Source of the DNA: Eleusine coracana subsp. coracana | Taxonomy: Eukaryota; Streptophyta; Magnoliopsida; Poales; Poaceae | Length of the DNA: 64,000 nucleotides | Assembly: GCA_032690845.1 (NCBI GenBank) | Contig: CM064426.1 | Location: 69,614,403-69,678,402 of the forward strand | Reading direction: 5' to 3' | Shown here: piece after piece, positions 33,747-45,714 of the stretch | How the letters are laid out: each line of letters opens with the position of its first letter | How positions within the stretch are numbered: position 1 is the first letter of the stretch | Notes under the pieces: generated by a model | The model's database searches: none | Told to the model about the DNA's origin: nothing | The model's input: the letters and a program-made list of their open reading frames with translations, nothing else | Program-made: the position numbers and the translations under genes

Positions 33747-36700
33747 ATATGGGTGCTTGATAGTGGGTGCTCAAATCATATGATCGGAGAGAGATCAATG
33801 TTCTCCACACTTGATCATGACAATCTACCAAGTGGAGGCATATCATTTGGAAATGACAACAAAGGAAAGGTAATTGGTCATGGACAGATTGACATCACCC
33901 ATGACCTTTCAATTAGTAATGCTTATCATGTGAATGGTCTAGGATACAACTTGTTGTCCGTTTCACAACTTTGTGAGATGGGCCTTAGTTGTCTCTTTGA
34001 CGATGATGGCGTGACCGTGTTTAGGAAGAAGGATTCCTCAATAGCTTTCAAAGGGTATTTAGAGGACAAGATCTATCTTGTTGATTTTACCAACAAAGAG
34101 GGATCTAACCTAAATACTTGTTTGGTTGCTAAAACCACCTTGGGTTGGCTATGGCATCGCCAGCTAGCTCATGTTGGGATGAGAAATCTTTCTAAACTCC
34201 TAAAAGGCGGCCATGTTGTTGGACTAAAGGATGTTGCTTTTGAAAAGGACAAAATATGTAGTGCATGTCAAGCCGGAAAGCAAGTTGGAGCGGCACATCC
34301 CTCAAAAACAATGATGACAATGACAAGACCGTTGGAAATGCTTCACATGGATCTATTTGGACCGGTCACCTACATAAGCATTGGTGGTAACAAATATGGC
34401 CTTGTAATTGTTGATGATTATTCTCGTTTCACTTGGGTATTCTTTTTGAAGGACAAAAGTGAAACACAAGGTATCCTAAAGAGATTCTTGAGGAGAGCCC
34501 AAAATGAGTATGAAGTGAAGATCAAGAAAATAAGGAGTGACAATGGAACCGAGTTCAAGAACACACAAGTTGAAGAATATCTTGATGAAAGGCTTCAAGC
34601 ATGAATTCTCAGCTCCATACACTCCACAACAAAATGGAGTAGCCAAAAGGAAGAACCGCACACTCATAGAGATGGCAAGAACTATGCTCGATGAGTACAA
34701 GACACCGGACACCTTTTAGGCCGAAGCCATCAACACCGTATGCCATGCATCAAATAGATTATATCTTCACAAGATCTTAAAGAAAACACCATATGAGCTT
34801 CTCACTGGTAACCTTCCAAATGTTTCATACTTTCGTGTCTTTGGGAGCAAATGCTTTATTCTTAACAAGAAACCCAAACCCTCTAAGTTTGCCCCTAAGA
34901 CACATGAAGGTTTTCTCCTTGGATATGGAACTAATGTCTATATATATCGAGTCTTTAACAAAGACACCGGTGTTGTTGAAATCACCCGGGATGTGCAATT
35001 TGATGAATCTAATGGCTCTCAAGTAGAGCAAGTTAATCCAAGTGATGTAGGTGATGAAGCTCCTTGTGATGCAATAAGAAACATGGCAATAGGAGAGATA
35101 AGACCACAAGACCCAAACTCAAGGCAAGATGAACCATCTCCACAAGAGCCACATGATGAACAAGATCAAGGGAGAGACCAAGATCATGGTGACGATCATG
35201 GTCAAGGTAACAACCAAGATCAAGCTCAAGATAGTGGGGATAGAGACACTCAAGATGATATCAATCAAGAAGAAGAAGATGCATCTAGGCCAATTCATCC
35301 ACGGGTATGACAAAGCATTCAAAAGGATCACCCTATAGACAACATTCTTGGAGACATCCAAAAGGGGGTAACTACTAGATCTCGAATGGCTACCTTTTGT
35401 CATCACTACTCGTTTGTTTCCTCTTTGGAACCTCTTAAGGTGGAACAAGCCCTTCAAGACTCGGATTGGGTGATGGCTATGCAAGAAGAGTTAAATAACT
35501 TTGAAAGAAACAAGGTGTGGTCGTTGGTGGAAAGACCCAAGCAAAATGTTGTTGGCACAAAATGGGTCTTCCGCAACAAGCAGGATGAGTATGGTGTGGT
35601 GGTGATAAACAAGGCAAGATTTGTTGCAAAAGGCTACTCACAAGTGGAAGGTTTGGACTTTGGTGAAACTTATGCACCCCTAGCTAGGCTTGAGTCAATT
35701 CGTATTTTACTTGTCTATTCTACTCACCATGGCTTTAAGCTTTTTCAAATGGACGTGAAAAGTGCATTTCTTAATGGCCCTATTCAAGAAAAGGTGTATG
35801 TACAACAACCTCCGGGGTTTGAAGACCCAAAGAAACCAAACCATGTGTACAAACTTCACGAAGCTCTCTATGGCCTCAAGCAAGCTCCTCGAGCTTGGTA
35901 TGAACACCTCAAGGGATACTTGATCAACAACGGCTTCACAATTAGCAAGGCTGACCCTACTCTCTTCACAAGAAAAGTAGATAATGATTTATTGGTGTGC
36001 CAAATATATGTCGATGACATTATATTTGGTTCTACTAATCAATCTTTTTGTGATGAGTTTGCCAAGATTATGACTAGAAAATTTGAGATGTCCGTGATGG
36101 GAGAGTTGAAGTTGTTTCTAGGTTTTCAAGTCAAGCAACTTGAAGAAGGAACATTCATAAGTCAAATCAAGTATACTCAAGACATACTCAAGAAGTTTGA
36201 CATGGAGAATGCTAAGCCTAACAAGACTCCCATGAAGACAAATGGACACCTTGGGCTAGATGTAAATGGTAAACCCGTGGATCAAAAGGTATATCGCTCC
36301 ATGATTGGCTCCTTGCTTTATCTTTGTGCATCTAGGCCCGATATCATGCTTAGTGTGTACATGTGTGCAAGATTCCAAAGTGCTCCAAAGGAAAGCCACC
36401 TCGTGGTGGTGAAAAGAATCTTAAGATATTTAGTTCACACCCTAAACTTAGGATGGGAGAGTACGTGGCAGCCGGAAGTTGTTGTGCTCAACTATTTTGG
36501 ATGCGACAAACTCTAAAGGATTTTGGGTACACTATGACCAAAGTTCCACTCCTCTGTGACAATGAGAGTGCCATCATGATTGCATATAACCCCATTGATC
36601 ACTGTAGAACCAAGCATATAGATATCCGGCACCACTTCTTGAGAGATCATTCTATAAAGGGGGATATCGATATTAGCTATGTTAGAACCGACAAACAACT

Positions 36701-36791
36701 AGCCGATATTTTTACCAAACCCCTAGATAAGAAGCGGTTTTGTGAACTTAGGAGTGAACTAAATATTCTTGACTTATCCAACCTGGAGTAG
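33747..36791 (+). pseudogene. Element 2 pol: protease, integrase, RT, RNase H with internal deletion
   Basis: The protease site LDSGCSNHM is at 33753, GAG-pre-integrase WHRQLAHVGM near 34150 and integrase ICSACQAGKQ / HMDLFGP / RSDNGTEF at 34250-34560. RT is at 35386-36500, with VCQIYVDDIIFGS as catalytic site. The frame is broken near 34600, 34720 and 35310. RNase H is joined directly from RYLVHTLNLGW to EYVAAGSCC. The first part of the domain, including the GYSDADYA catalytic region still present in element 1, is deleted. This loss alone prevents autonomous replication. Confidence 0.88.
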
Positions 36792-37039
36792 AATCTTGTG
36801 CTTTGATTGGTGTATTGATCATGTAAAATGTCTTGAAAGTAAAATATTTTCAAAAATTTCATATTGTCTTTGTTTTCAAACAAAATTCTTTGATCACTAG
36901 ATCATATTGTCGATGCTTGTGAATATAGTTTTGGCTGTTGATTTGTTACTATTCACAAGTTGAGACAAGCTTTATACTCCATATGTAACTTGTCCAAAAG
37001 TTCTGTTTAGAGAGGGAGATTTCTATTGCAAACAGAGGC

Positions 37040-37700
37040 TGATGGAACTTCCGTGACCCATTCACGAAACTTCCGTCGTATCAGTTTTGGGCACTTGTCT
37101 CAGACCCGAGAGCGACGGAACTTCCGTCACTCAATGATGGAACTTTCGTCTGTCAGAACTTCCGCGTGTTCAAAATCCCCATCTGTCTCAACCCGAGATT
37201 GACAAAACTTCCATCGCCCAACGACGGAACTTTCGTCAGTCCCTGGTTAAGTGGCCCGACCCTCTTCTTTCTTCTTCCCCACTCGGCCATTCTTCTATTC
37301 TCTTTCTCTCTCTTCTCCCCAAACCCTAAGTGGCGATTTGTGGCGATTTGGAGGTTCAACCTGCGTTTCCCTTGGATTTGGTGGAGATTTAACACCTTCC
37401 CCACGGAAGTTTCGTGATCTCCATCAACTTTCTCATCTCCATTGCACTAGGTATGAAATTTTACCCCTAGATCTTGGTCCTTAGGTCAAATGTTCAAATG
37501 CTTCCTAGTGTCACTTTGGCTTAGGTAGAATAGCTCCTTTGTGGTTGTTCTACCTTCTCTATGCAACATTTGGACTCTTTCCGTAGGATTTGGGAGTTTG
37601 GCGGTAGGTTCATGGGCAAACTGCAGAATGACGGAAGTTCCGTGGTAACTTCCGTCACGACGGAACTTCCGTGACCCTCACAGAACTTCCGTCACCTGTA
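37040..37700. repeat. Palindrome array in the pol-ORF3 spacer of element 2
   Basis: Variants of TGACGGAACTTCCGTCA occur repeatedly at about 37045-37230 and 37395-37700, the same motif family as in this element's LTRs. The stretch is otherwise non-coding and ends just before the third ORF at 37792. Confidence 0.85.
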
Positions 37701-37922
37701 GTTCAGTGCCCTGACTCTGTCTCCTTTCTCACTCCTACTTGTGACTCATTCCTAAATAATCTCTTATTTCCTGCCTCTTAGGTGTGTGAACATGGCCCGT
37801 ACCAAGATTGTCTCCAATGATCCATCCGTTCATGAGGAATCAAGTGAAGAGGAACATCAAGCCTCTCCTGACACGTCCTCCTCCTCCCACGAGGATCTTG
37901 TACCCCTTGCCAAGAGAAGAAA

Positions 37923-38844
37923 TGATGTGGACAAGGGTTCCCGATCTTCCGAAAGGTTCTGGATACGTTGATTTGGTCGGAGGCGACACACAAATCGGTT
38001 CGGCTTCAGAACAGCACGTTCTAAACCCCGCAATCGCAGCACGACGTCTCCTCTGGTTATCAACCGTCCTAAAATGATTGACCTCGCCGAGAAGGCAAAT
38101 CCCTGCCTGCAAATCAAGAACACAAGCAAGAACAAAGAAGAAGGCAACACAATTGCAGATGTATTATGAATCTCATGAAGTTGGGGTCTCACAAACCGTG
38201 ATGACGGTGAAACTGTTATGAACAGAATAATCTAAGTAAAACCCAAACCCTAATGGTGTGGTGGCGGCTGTATATGAAGACCCTAGGGTTGTGCAAGACC
38301 CTCTGGACGCGCCTCTAATTGGGCTCAACTAGATACAAAGCCCAAAGGCCAAAAACAGGCGATATAGCACCGAAACAGATTCTAGACCCTCTCTTGTTTT
38401 GATAATTCCCGATGACTCCGGATGAATTTTGATATGAGACCGGTGGCATTGGAAAGGTCTTCTTCTTATCTTTCCGTGCATATGTAGAACGTCCAAATCC
38501 GAGTTTGTATGCATCCTGGGCCTTCGTTTTAGTGCAGACTGGTCCTGAGCCCCAAAACAGACTCGAAGCCGGTTTTGGTTGAGCCTCCACCTTGGCTTCC
38601 ACGTCCTTGATGGTCCTCCACATATCCAAATCCTTCTCCCATCATCTCCTGGTCCTCTCCATGGTTCCTAATTACAATATAATCATTAGGTAGCAAACCA
38701 TTCTCAAAAGTGACATATAATGAAGAATGTAGAAACGAGCTCACCTCTAAATTTAGTCGTCGTGCACGAGCTCTAGTCATTGGACCTTGCAAGTCTAGAA
38801 TTGGAGGAGTGTTTTATGTATCCTTAGGAGTGATGGCCTCATCA
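37923..38844 (-). repeat. Element 3, 3' LTR (922 bp)
   Basis: It lies after the polypurine tract AAGAGGGGGAGGA (minus strand, 38845-38858). It encodes the C-terminal tail of pol on the minus strand (ORF 38529-38792 with PMTRARARR), a CRM-clade trait. It differs from the 5' LTR mainly by transitions. Confidence 0.88.
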
Positions 38845-41800
38845 TCCTCCCCCTCTTGAAGTTGAGTCGTCCGCGACTCAAGCTCATTCTCTTCGCCCAA
38901 GTATGGTTTCAAATCTGAAATGTTAAAAGTAGGACTAACCCCGAACTCGGGAGGCAACTCATCTTTGTATGCATTATCATTAATCTTCTCAATTATTTTG
39001 AAAGGACCATCAGCTCTAGGCATTAATTTAGACTTTCTTAAATCTGGAAATCTATCCTTTCTCAAGTGTAACCATACTAAATCTCCTACATCAAGTTTTA
39101 CTTCTTTTCTACCTTTACTACCAGCAATTTTATACTTTTTATTCATCTTTTCAATGCTAAGTCTAGTGGTCTCATGCATTTTCAAAATAAATTCAGCACG
39201 CTCCTTAGCATCAACATGAACTCTCTCATGAATAGGTAAAGGAAGTATATCAAGTGGAGTACGGGGATCAAAACCATACACTACCTTGAAAGGACTTACC
39301 TTGGTAGTAGAATGTGTTGCCCGGTTATATGCAAACTCAACATGAGGCAAACATTCTTCCCATTGCTTCAAATTTTTCTTCAAAATAGCTGTCAACATAG
39401 TACCCAAAGTACAGTTCACCACCTCAATTTGTCCATCAGTTTGTGGGTGACAAGTTGTAGAAAACAACAACTTTGTACCCAACTTATTCCAAAGCGTGCG
39501 CCAAAAGTGACTCAAGAATTTTGCATCACGATCTGAAACAATAGTAGAAGGCATACCATGCAAACGTACAATTTCTTTGAAAAAGAGGTCTGCAATATAA
39601 CTAGTATCATCAGTCTTATGACATGGTATAAAGTGTGCCATCTTAGAAAATTTATCCACAACAACAAAAATACTATCACTCCCCCTCTTAGTCCTAGGCA
39701 GTCCTAAAACAAAGTCCATAGAAATATCCGCCCAAGAAATAGAAGGAATAGAAAGTGGCATGTATAAACCATGTGGATTCAAGCGAGACTTAGCTTTTTG
39801 ACATATAGTGCAGCGAGCAACAAAGCGCTCAACATCTTTCCTCATGCTTAGCCAAAAGAAGTGTGTGGCCAAAATATCCTCCGTCTTCTTGGCACCAAAA
39901 TGACCCATCAATCCACCTCCATGCACCTCCTGTAATAATAAAAGACGAACGGAACCAACTGGAATGCATAGGCGGTTAGCTCTAAACAAGAAGCCATCAG
40001 TCAACAGAAATTTGTTCCATGCATGACCTTCTTTACAATGCAGCAATACATCTTTAAAATCAACATTAGCAGCATATTGTTCTTTAATTGCCTCAAGTCC
40101 AAAAATTCTACAATCAAGTTGAGACAATAAATTATAGCACCTAGATAAAGCATCAATGATCACATTATCCTTCCCTTTCTTATGTTTAATAATGTAAGGA
40201 AAAGACTCAATAAACTCAATCCATTTAACATGTCTACGGTTCAAATTATATTGAGAACGAATATACTTAAGTGATTCATGATCAGAATGAATAACAAATT
40301 CTTTGGGCAACAAATTATGACGCCACGTCTTTAAACAACGTACAAGTGCATACAATTCCTTATCATACGTGGAGTAGTTCAAAATAGACCCAGTAATTTT
40401 CTCACTAAAGTATGCAACAGGTTTACTATCTTGTATCAAAACACCACCAATGCCTATACCACTAGCATCACATTCAAGCTCAAAAATCTTATCAAAATTA
40501 GGTAATTGCAGCAATGGTGCATGTGTAAGTTTATCCTTCAAAGCATCAAAAGACTCATGATGTACCTTACCCCAATGGAAATCAACGCCCTTCTCTGTCA
40601 ACTCATGCAAAGGTGCAGTAATGGTGCTGAAATCTTTGATAAAGCGGCGGTAGAAACCTGCAAGACCAAGAAAACTTCTCACCTGTGTGATAGTTTTTGG
40701 TACAGGCCAGCTCTTTATGGCTTCAATCTTCGCCTCATCCACCTCAATTCCCTGTGGAGTCACAACATAGCCAAGAAAAGAGACTCGATCCGTACAAAAG
40801 GTGCACTTCTCAAGATTACCAAATAAACGTGCATCTCGTAAAGTATCAAAAACAACACACAAATGATTTATATGTTCATCTATGGATTGCTATAAATCAA
40901 TATATCATCAAAGTAAACTACCACAAATTTGCCAATGAAAGCTCTTAAAACCTCATTCATTAAGCGCATGAAAGTACTAGGTGCATTAGCTAAACCAAAA
41001 GGCATTACTAACCACTCATATAATCCAAATTTGGTTTTGAAAGCTGTTTTCCATTCGTCTCCAAGTTTCATTCTAATTTGATGGTAGCCACTATGCAAAT
41101 CAATTTTAGTGAAAATTATAGCACCACATAACTCATCAAGCATGTCGTCTAGCCTAGGAATAGGATGACGATACCTAATAGTAATATTATTAATGACTCT
41201 GCAATCTACACACATACGCCAAATACCATCTTTCTTAGGAACCAAAAGTACAGGAACAACACAAGGACTAAGTGATTGATAAACATGCCCATGATCCAAA
41301 AGGTCTTGAACTTGTCGGTGTATCTCCTTAGTCTCCTCAGGGTTGGTCCTATAAGCAGCACGATTTGGCAAAGTAGCACCCGGAATCAAATCAATTTGAT
41401 GCTCAATCCCTCTCAAAGGTGACAATCCCGGGGGTATCTCAGCTGGAAAAACATCCTCATACTCCTGCAAAAGGTTAGTGACAGCAGCAGACAAAGCACT
41501 AGAAGCAATATCATCAAGCAAAAACAAAGCTTCTTTGCATATCAAAGCATAGCAAATATCATCATTATCAGAAATTTCAGCAAGCTCAGATTTTGTTGTA
41601 AGACATGAACGACCTTGTAATTTAATTCCAGCACCCTTAGAACTTGAAGAATCATTAACATTACTAGGTGTAGAATTAGAATTAACAGGTTATTGAATTT
41701 TAGGACCTTTATTTTTTGAACTAGCAGCTCTTTCTAAATCAGCTTGTATAATTTCAGCAGGGATCATTGGTAACAAAGTAATTTTAGTTTTTTTATGCAT

Positions 41801-42199
41801 AAAAGTATACTTATTACTTCTACCATGGTGTACAACATCATTATCAAATTCCCAAGGTCTACCCAATAAAAGTGAACATGCTTGCATGGGTACGACATCA
41901 CAATCAACAGAATCCACATAAGAACCAATGGAAAAAGGAACTCTGCAAGTTTGTATTATCTTAGCTTTTCCAGAGTCGTTTAACCACTGAATATAGTACG
42001 GATGTGGATGTGGGCATGTGGTCAAAGCAAGCTTGTTGACCACATCAGAACTCACCAAGTAATTGCAGCTCCCTCCATCAATGATGACACATGCTCGGTG
42101 GTTCTTGATGACGAAGAAAATCTGGAACAAGTTGTGGCGCTGCATCGTCTTAGGCTGATGAACTTGTGTGCTAAGGACACGTTGAACAATAATGTTCAT
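38814..42199 (-). pseudogene. Element 3 pol: protease, RT, RNase H, integrase (frameshifted)
   Basis: A retropepsin-like site (IIDGGSCNYLV, 41690-42199) is followed by RT (40880-41545) with VVVYFDDILIYS as catalytic box. The frame then breaks near 40870. It resumes at 40862 with the RT thumb (FLGYVVTPQGIEVDEAK), RNase H (FELECDASGIGIGGVL) and integrase. The integrase has the zinc finger GHFGAKKT ... CTICQKAKS and catalytic DFVLGLPRTKRG / VSDRDAKFLSHFW, ending in the C-terminal module with LKPYLGEE. The last codons lie inside the LTR. The order RT before integrase separates it from the copia elements around it. Confidence 0.88.
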
Positions 42200-42340
42200 G
42201 TATCCCGTGGTGTCTCAGCCTCCAAGGACGAGGTGACTGCTTGTGGCAGCGACGTCCTCCTCCTCATCCTCCACATCGGAGGTGCTCATGTAACCGCCAT
42301 CGTCTGTCGCCACATATGCCCGCCTACTTAGACAATCTTT

Positions 42341-43610
42341 CTACACATGACCAAGTCCATGGCAGCGGTGGCACTGAATCCCTGTAGTACGCCCCGTTGA
42401 AGCAACAGAGGAGGCACTACTAGCTGGTACCTGCACAGAAGTTTTACCTAAGCGCATAGAAGGTGCAGGGGCTGATCTTGGGGCTGCAGAAACAATACTG
42501 GTTCCCTTGGTAGCTGCTGGTGGGAGCGGCCGGAAAGATGGCCTGGGCAGCCCCGAAGTCCCCGTCGAGCGTGGGGGGTAGGAGTTCCTTGACTTGCTGT
42601 ACTCCTCAAAAGCCTGGAAAAGTCCCTGTGATTGTTTCTCTGCAAGCATTGCATACTGGAAACACTGGGTGAGGGTATAATATTCTTTATAATCAAGGAT
42701 GTCCTGAATTTCTTTTCTTAAACCAGAATAAAAGCGACAAATCTGATCCTCTACTTTTTCAACTATAGCACAACGAATCAAACCCTTCTGAAGCTCACTA
42801 AAATACTCCTGAACAGTTTTATCTCCTTGTTCTAAACGCTGCAGTTTATTACGAATCTCTCTATAAAAAAAAAGGAGGAACAAAACAATCACGCATTGCT
42901 ACCTTAAGTTCTTCCCAAGTAGTAGGCAAATCAGTTTCAGCAGCTAGACCACTCCACCAAACAATAGCAAAGTCCTTAAACTCACTAGTAGCTTGTCTAA
43001 CTCTATGTTGTTCAGGAACAAGGTGGACATTAAACTTTTATTCTACAATCATCTCCCAATCAAGATAAACATCACCATCATACTGACCCGAAAACAAAGG
43101 AATTGAAAACTTAATTTTAGCATACGGGTCATCTGGAGCATAGTTACCGTGTGGACGACGATTGTAGTTATGGAAACCACCCATACCTTGAGTATTATGG
43201 TGCAAACGACATCGTAATCTTGCGGTCCTTGTCGTTGACCTATCCACGGTGCCATCAGCCTTATACACCATGTCTTCATCATGGACGTCGTCAACATCAT
43301 GGTTATTAGTGTTCGTATCATTGGTCTTGGGGGCGGTCTCCAATGCGACAACCTGATCGGTTAACTTAGAGACCCGCTTCTCCAATCGCTCGATGCTTTC
43401 TCCGATGTGAAGCTTGCTGACCGCATCAGTAACGGCTCTGGTGATCGTCTCTGCCAAATCACTCTGAGCAGCCTGCAAAGCCTTCTGGAGCTGCTCTTGG
43501 CTCACGCACTCAGCAAATTGTGAGGGGGAAGCCATCTCTCCATCGTCACTTCCTGCCATCACAAACACCAAAACAGAAAACAAACAGTGAAGGTTATCCC
43601 TACAAAACAA
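42341..43610 (-). pseudogene. Element 3 gag, broken
   Basis: The frame begins with MAGSDDGEMASPSQFAECVS inside 43038-43610 and ends at a stop near 43038. Capsid-like sequence continues in 42341-42892 (GDKTVQEYFSELQKG, FYSGLRKEIQDIL). It ends at CHRCHGLGHV, the start of a zinc knuckle. The gap between the two parts contains further stops. Confidence 0.8.
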
Positions 43611-44770
43611 CTAAGCAGTGGTGCTTCTCAACACAGCAAAAGGAAACTCCTTACAAAGCTCTTGCAAAGTTCTGAAAAACAAAGCAAAGGATACTAGGGA
43701 GGTGTGTTTCATGATTGCAAGGGTCACAAAAGAACCTATGTGCTGTCTAGAAGAAATATGTAGAGTTAGGAAGGCCAAATATATATATGTGAGTGGGATA
43801 CAAATCAAAGAAAGATAGTAAAGCTGAATAAGTGCCCAAGTAACTTGTCCCTAGCTGCTGGTCTAAGTATGTCCTAGAACAGTAGTGATAGCAAAGTAGA
43901 AACAAGGAGACAAAGGCACACAGGCGATAACAGGGGGCTAAGTGCAAAACAGCCAAATCCAGAAATTTCAGGGGGCTAGATGTAGCACTAGTAGAAATCC
44001 CAAATTTCTTTTTTTTGATTTTATTTGTTTGATATTTTTCTCCAACTCACTAACAATGAGGGAGAATTCACAAAAAATTTCAGCTCAAACAGAGGTAGGA
44101 TGTGGCCTACAGAAAATCTTGAAGTTACAGAAAACGTCGGGTTTAAACTTAAATCAATTTTTTCTTTATCTTCCCGATTTGTTTTTGAATTTTTTGACGA
44201 GGGTACACAGGGCATAGCCTAGTGTGGGTATGCTCAACTTTGAGTCAAGAATCTCCTGTAAAATTTTTAGCCAAAATAGACAACCGAGCGAAAAGTTATG
44301 CCCGTTTTACCGAAGGGGGGTCGGAGTCGGTTTTCGAGAAACCCGAGTCGGGTTAGGGGTCAGGTTTGGAATCGGGTAAGATTTTTTTTGGCGGCGTGGA
44401 TGCAGCGGAAAGTGGAATTTATAGGGATTGGTCCGAGGTGTTTGAGGGTGGGTTTAGGGTGGGATTAGGGTGGGTGTATCGATCAATCAACCCTAGCACA
44501 CAAAGCCGATAGAACAGAGGATGGTGAAGGGGATGGCGGCTAGGGTTGCAAGGGAAACGCTACTGATGACAAAAATACTAACTAAACCAGCGACTAAACA
44601 AGAACTAGGGCACAAGCTCAACACTACGGACTCTGAAATTGAAATATGCAAAGGCTAAACACGTGGTTATGGGCGGAGGGGAATTTTTTTTTTTGGCTTT
44701 TCTGTGGATGATAGGATGAACACAAAACAAAATTAACAAAGGGTAGTGCGAACCTGACGGTGCACCTGAA

Positions 44771-44783
44771 GCTCTAATTACCA
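44771..44783 (-). other. Primer-binding site of element 3
   Basis: On the minus strand this reads TGGTAATTAGAGC, two bases from the LTR end, similar to the tRNA-Met primer site. Confidence 0.7.
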
Positions 44784-44785
44784 CT

Positions 44786-45714
44786 TGATGTGGATAAGGG
44801 TTCCCGATCTTCCGAAAGGTTCTCGATATGTTGATTTGGTCAGAGGTGACACACAAATCGATCCGGCTTCAGAACAACACGTTCTAAACCCGCAATCGCA
44901 GCACGACGTCTCCTCTGGTTATCAACTGTTCTAAAACGATTGACCTCGCCGAGAAGACTAATCCCTGTCTGCGAATCAAGAACACAAGCAAGAACAAAGA
45001 AGAAGGTAACACAATTGCAGATGTATTATGAATCTCATGAAGTTGGGGTCTCACAAATCGTGATGACGGCAAAACTGTTATGAACAGAATAATCTAAGCA
45101 AAACCTGAACCCTAATGGTGCGGCGTCAGCTGTATATGAAGACCCTAGGGTCATGCAAGACCATCTGGATGCGCCCCTAATTGGGCTCAACTAGATACAA
45201 AGCCCAAAGGCCAAAAACAGGCGACGCAGCACCAAAACAGATTCTGGATCCTCTCTTGTTTCGATGATTCCTGATGACTCCGGATGAATTTTGATATGAG
45301 AGTGGCGGCATTGGAAAGTTCTTCTTCTTATCTTTCCGTGCATATGTAGAACGTCCAAATCCGAGTTCGTATGCGTCCTGGGCCTCCGTTTTAGTGCAGA
45401 CTGGTCCTGAGCCCTAAAACAGACTCGAAGTCGGTTTTGGTTGGGCCTCCACCTTGGCTTCCACGTCCTTGCTGGTCCTCCACGTCTCCAAATCCTTCTC
45501 CCATCATCTCCTGGTCCTCTCCATGATTCCTAATTACAATATAATCATTAGGTAGCAAACCATTCTCAAAAGTGACATAATGAAGAATGTAGGAACGAGC
45601 TCACCTCTAAATTTAGTCATCGTGCACGAGCTCTAGTCATTGGACCTTGCAAGTCCAGAATTGGAGGAGTGTTGCATGTATCCTTAGGAGTGATGTCCTC
45701 ATCAAGAAAAGCCG
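44786..45714 (-). repeat. Element 3, 5' LTR (929 bp)
   Basis: It is homologous over its whole length to 37923-38844 and is followed by the target duplication AGAAA. About 850 bp of sequence between the gag start (43610) and this LTR is untranslated leader with no recognisable ORF. Confidence 0.88.

Larger units (their letters stand above)
37923..45714 (-). mobile_element. Element 3: Ty3-gypsy retrotransposon, CRM-like, nested in element 2
   Basis: LTRs at 37923-38844 and 44786-45714 start TGATGTGG and end CTCATCA on the plus strand. A perfect 5-bp duplication AGAAA flanks the element (37918-37922 and 45715-45719). Pol order is protease, RT, RNase H, integrase, which is Ty3-gypsy. The C-terminal pol sequence (LRKDRFPDLRKSKLMPRADG, TFNISDLKPYLGEE) continues into the 3' LTR, where PMTRARARRLN is encoded. 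This LTR overlap and these motifs are those of the CRM/CRR centromeric clade. The clade assignment is from memory of the family. Several stops and frameshifts make it inactive. Confidence 0.85.
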
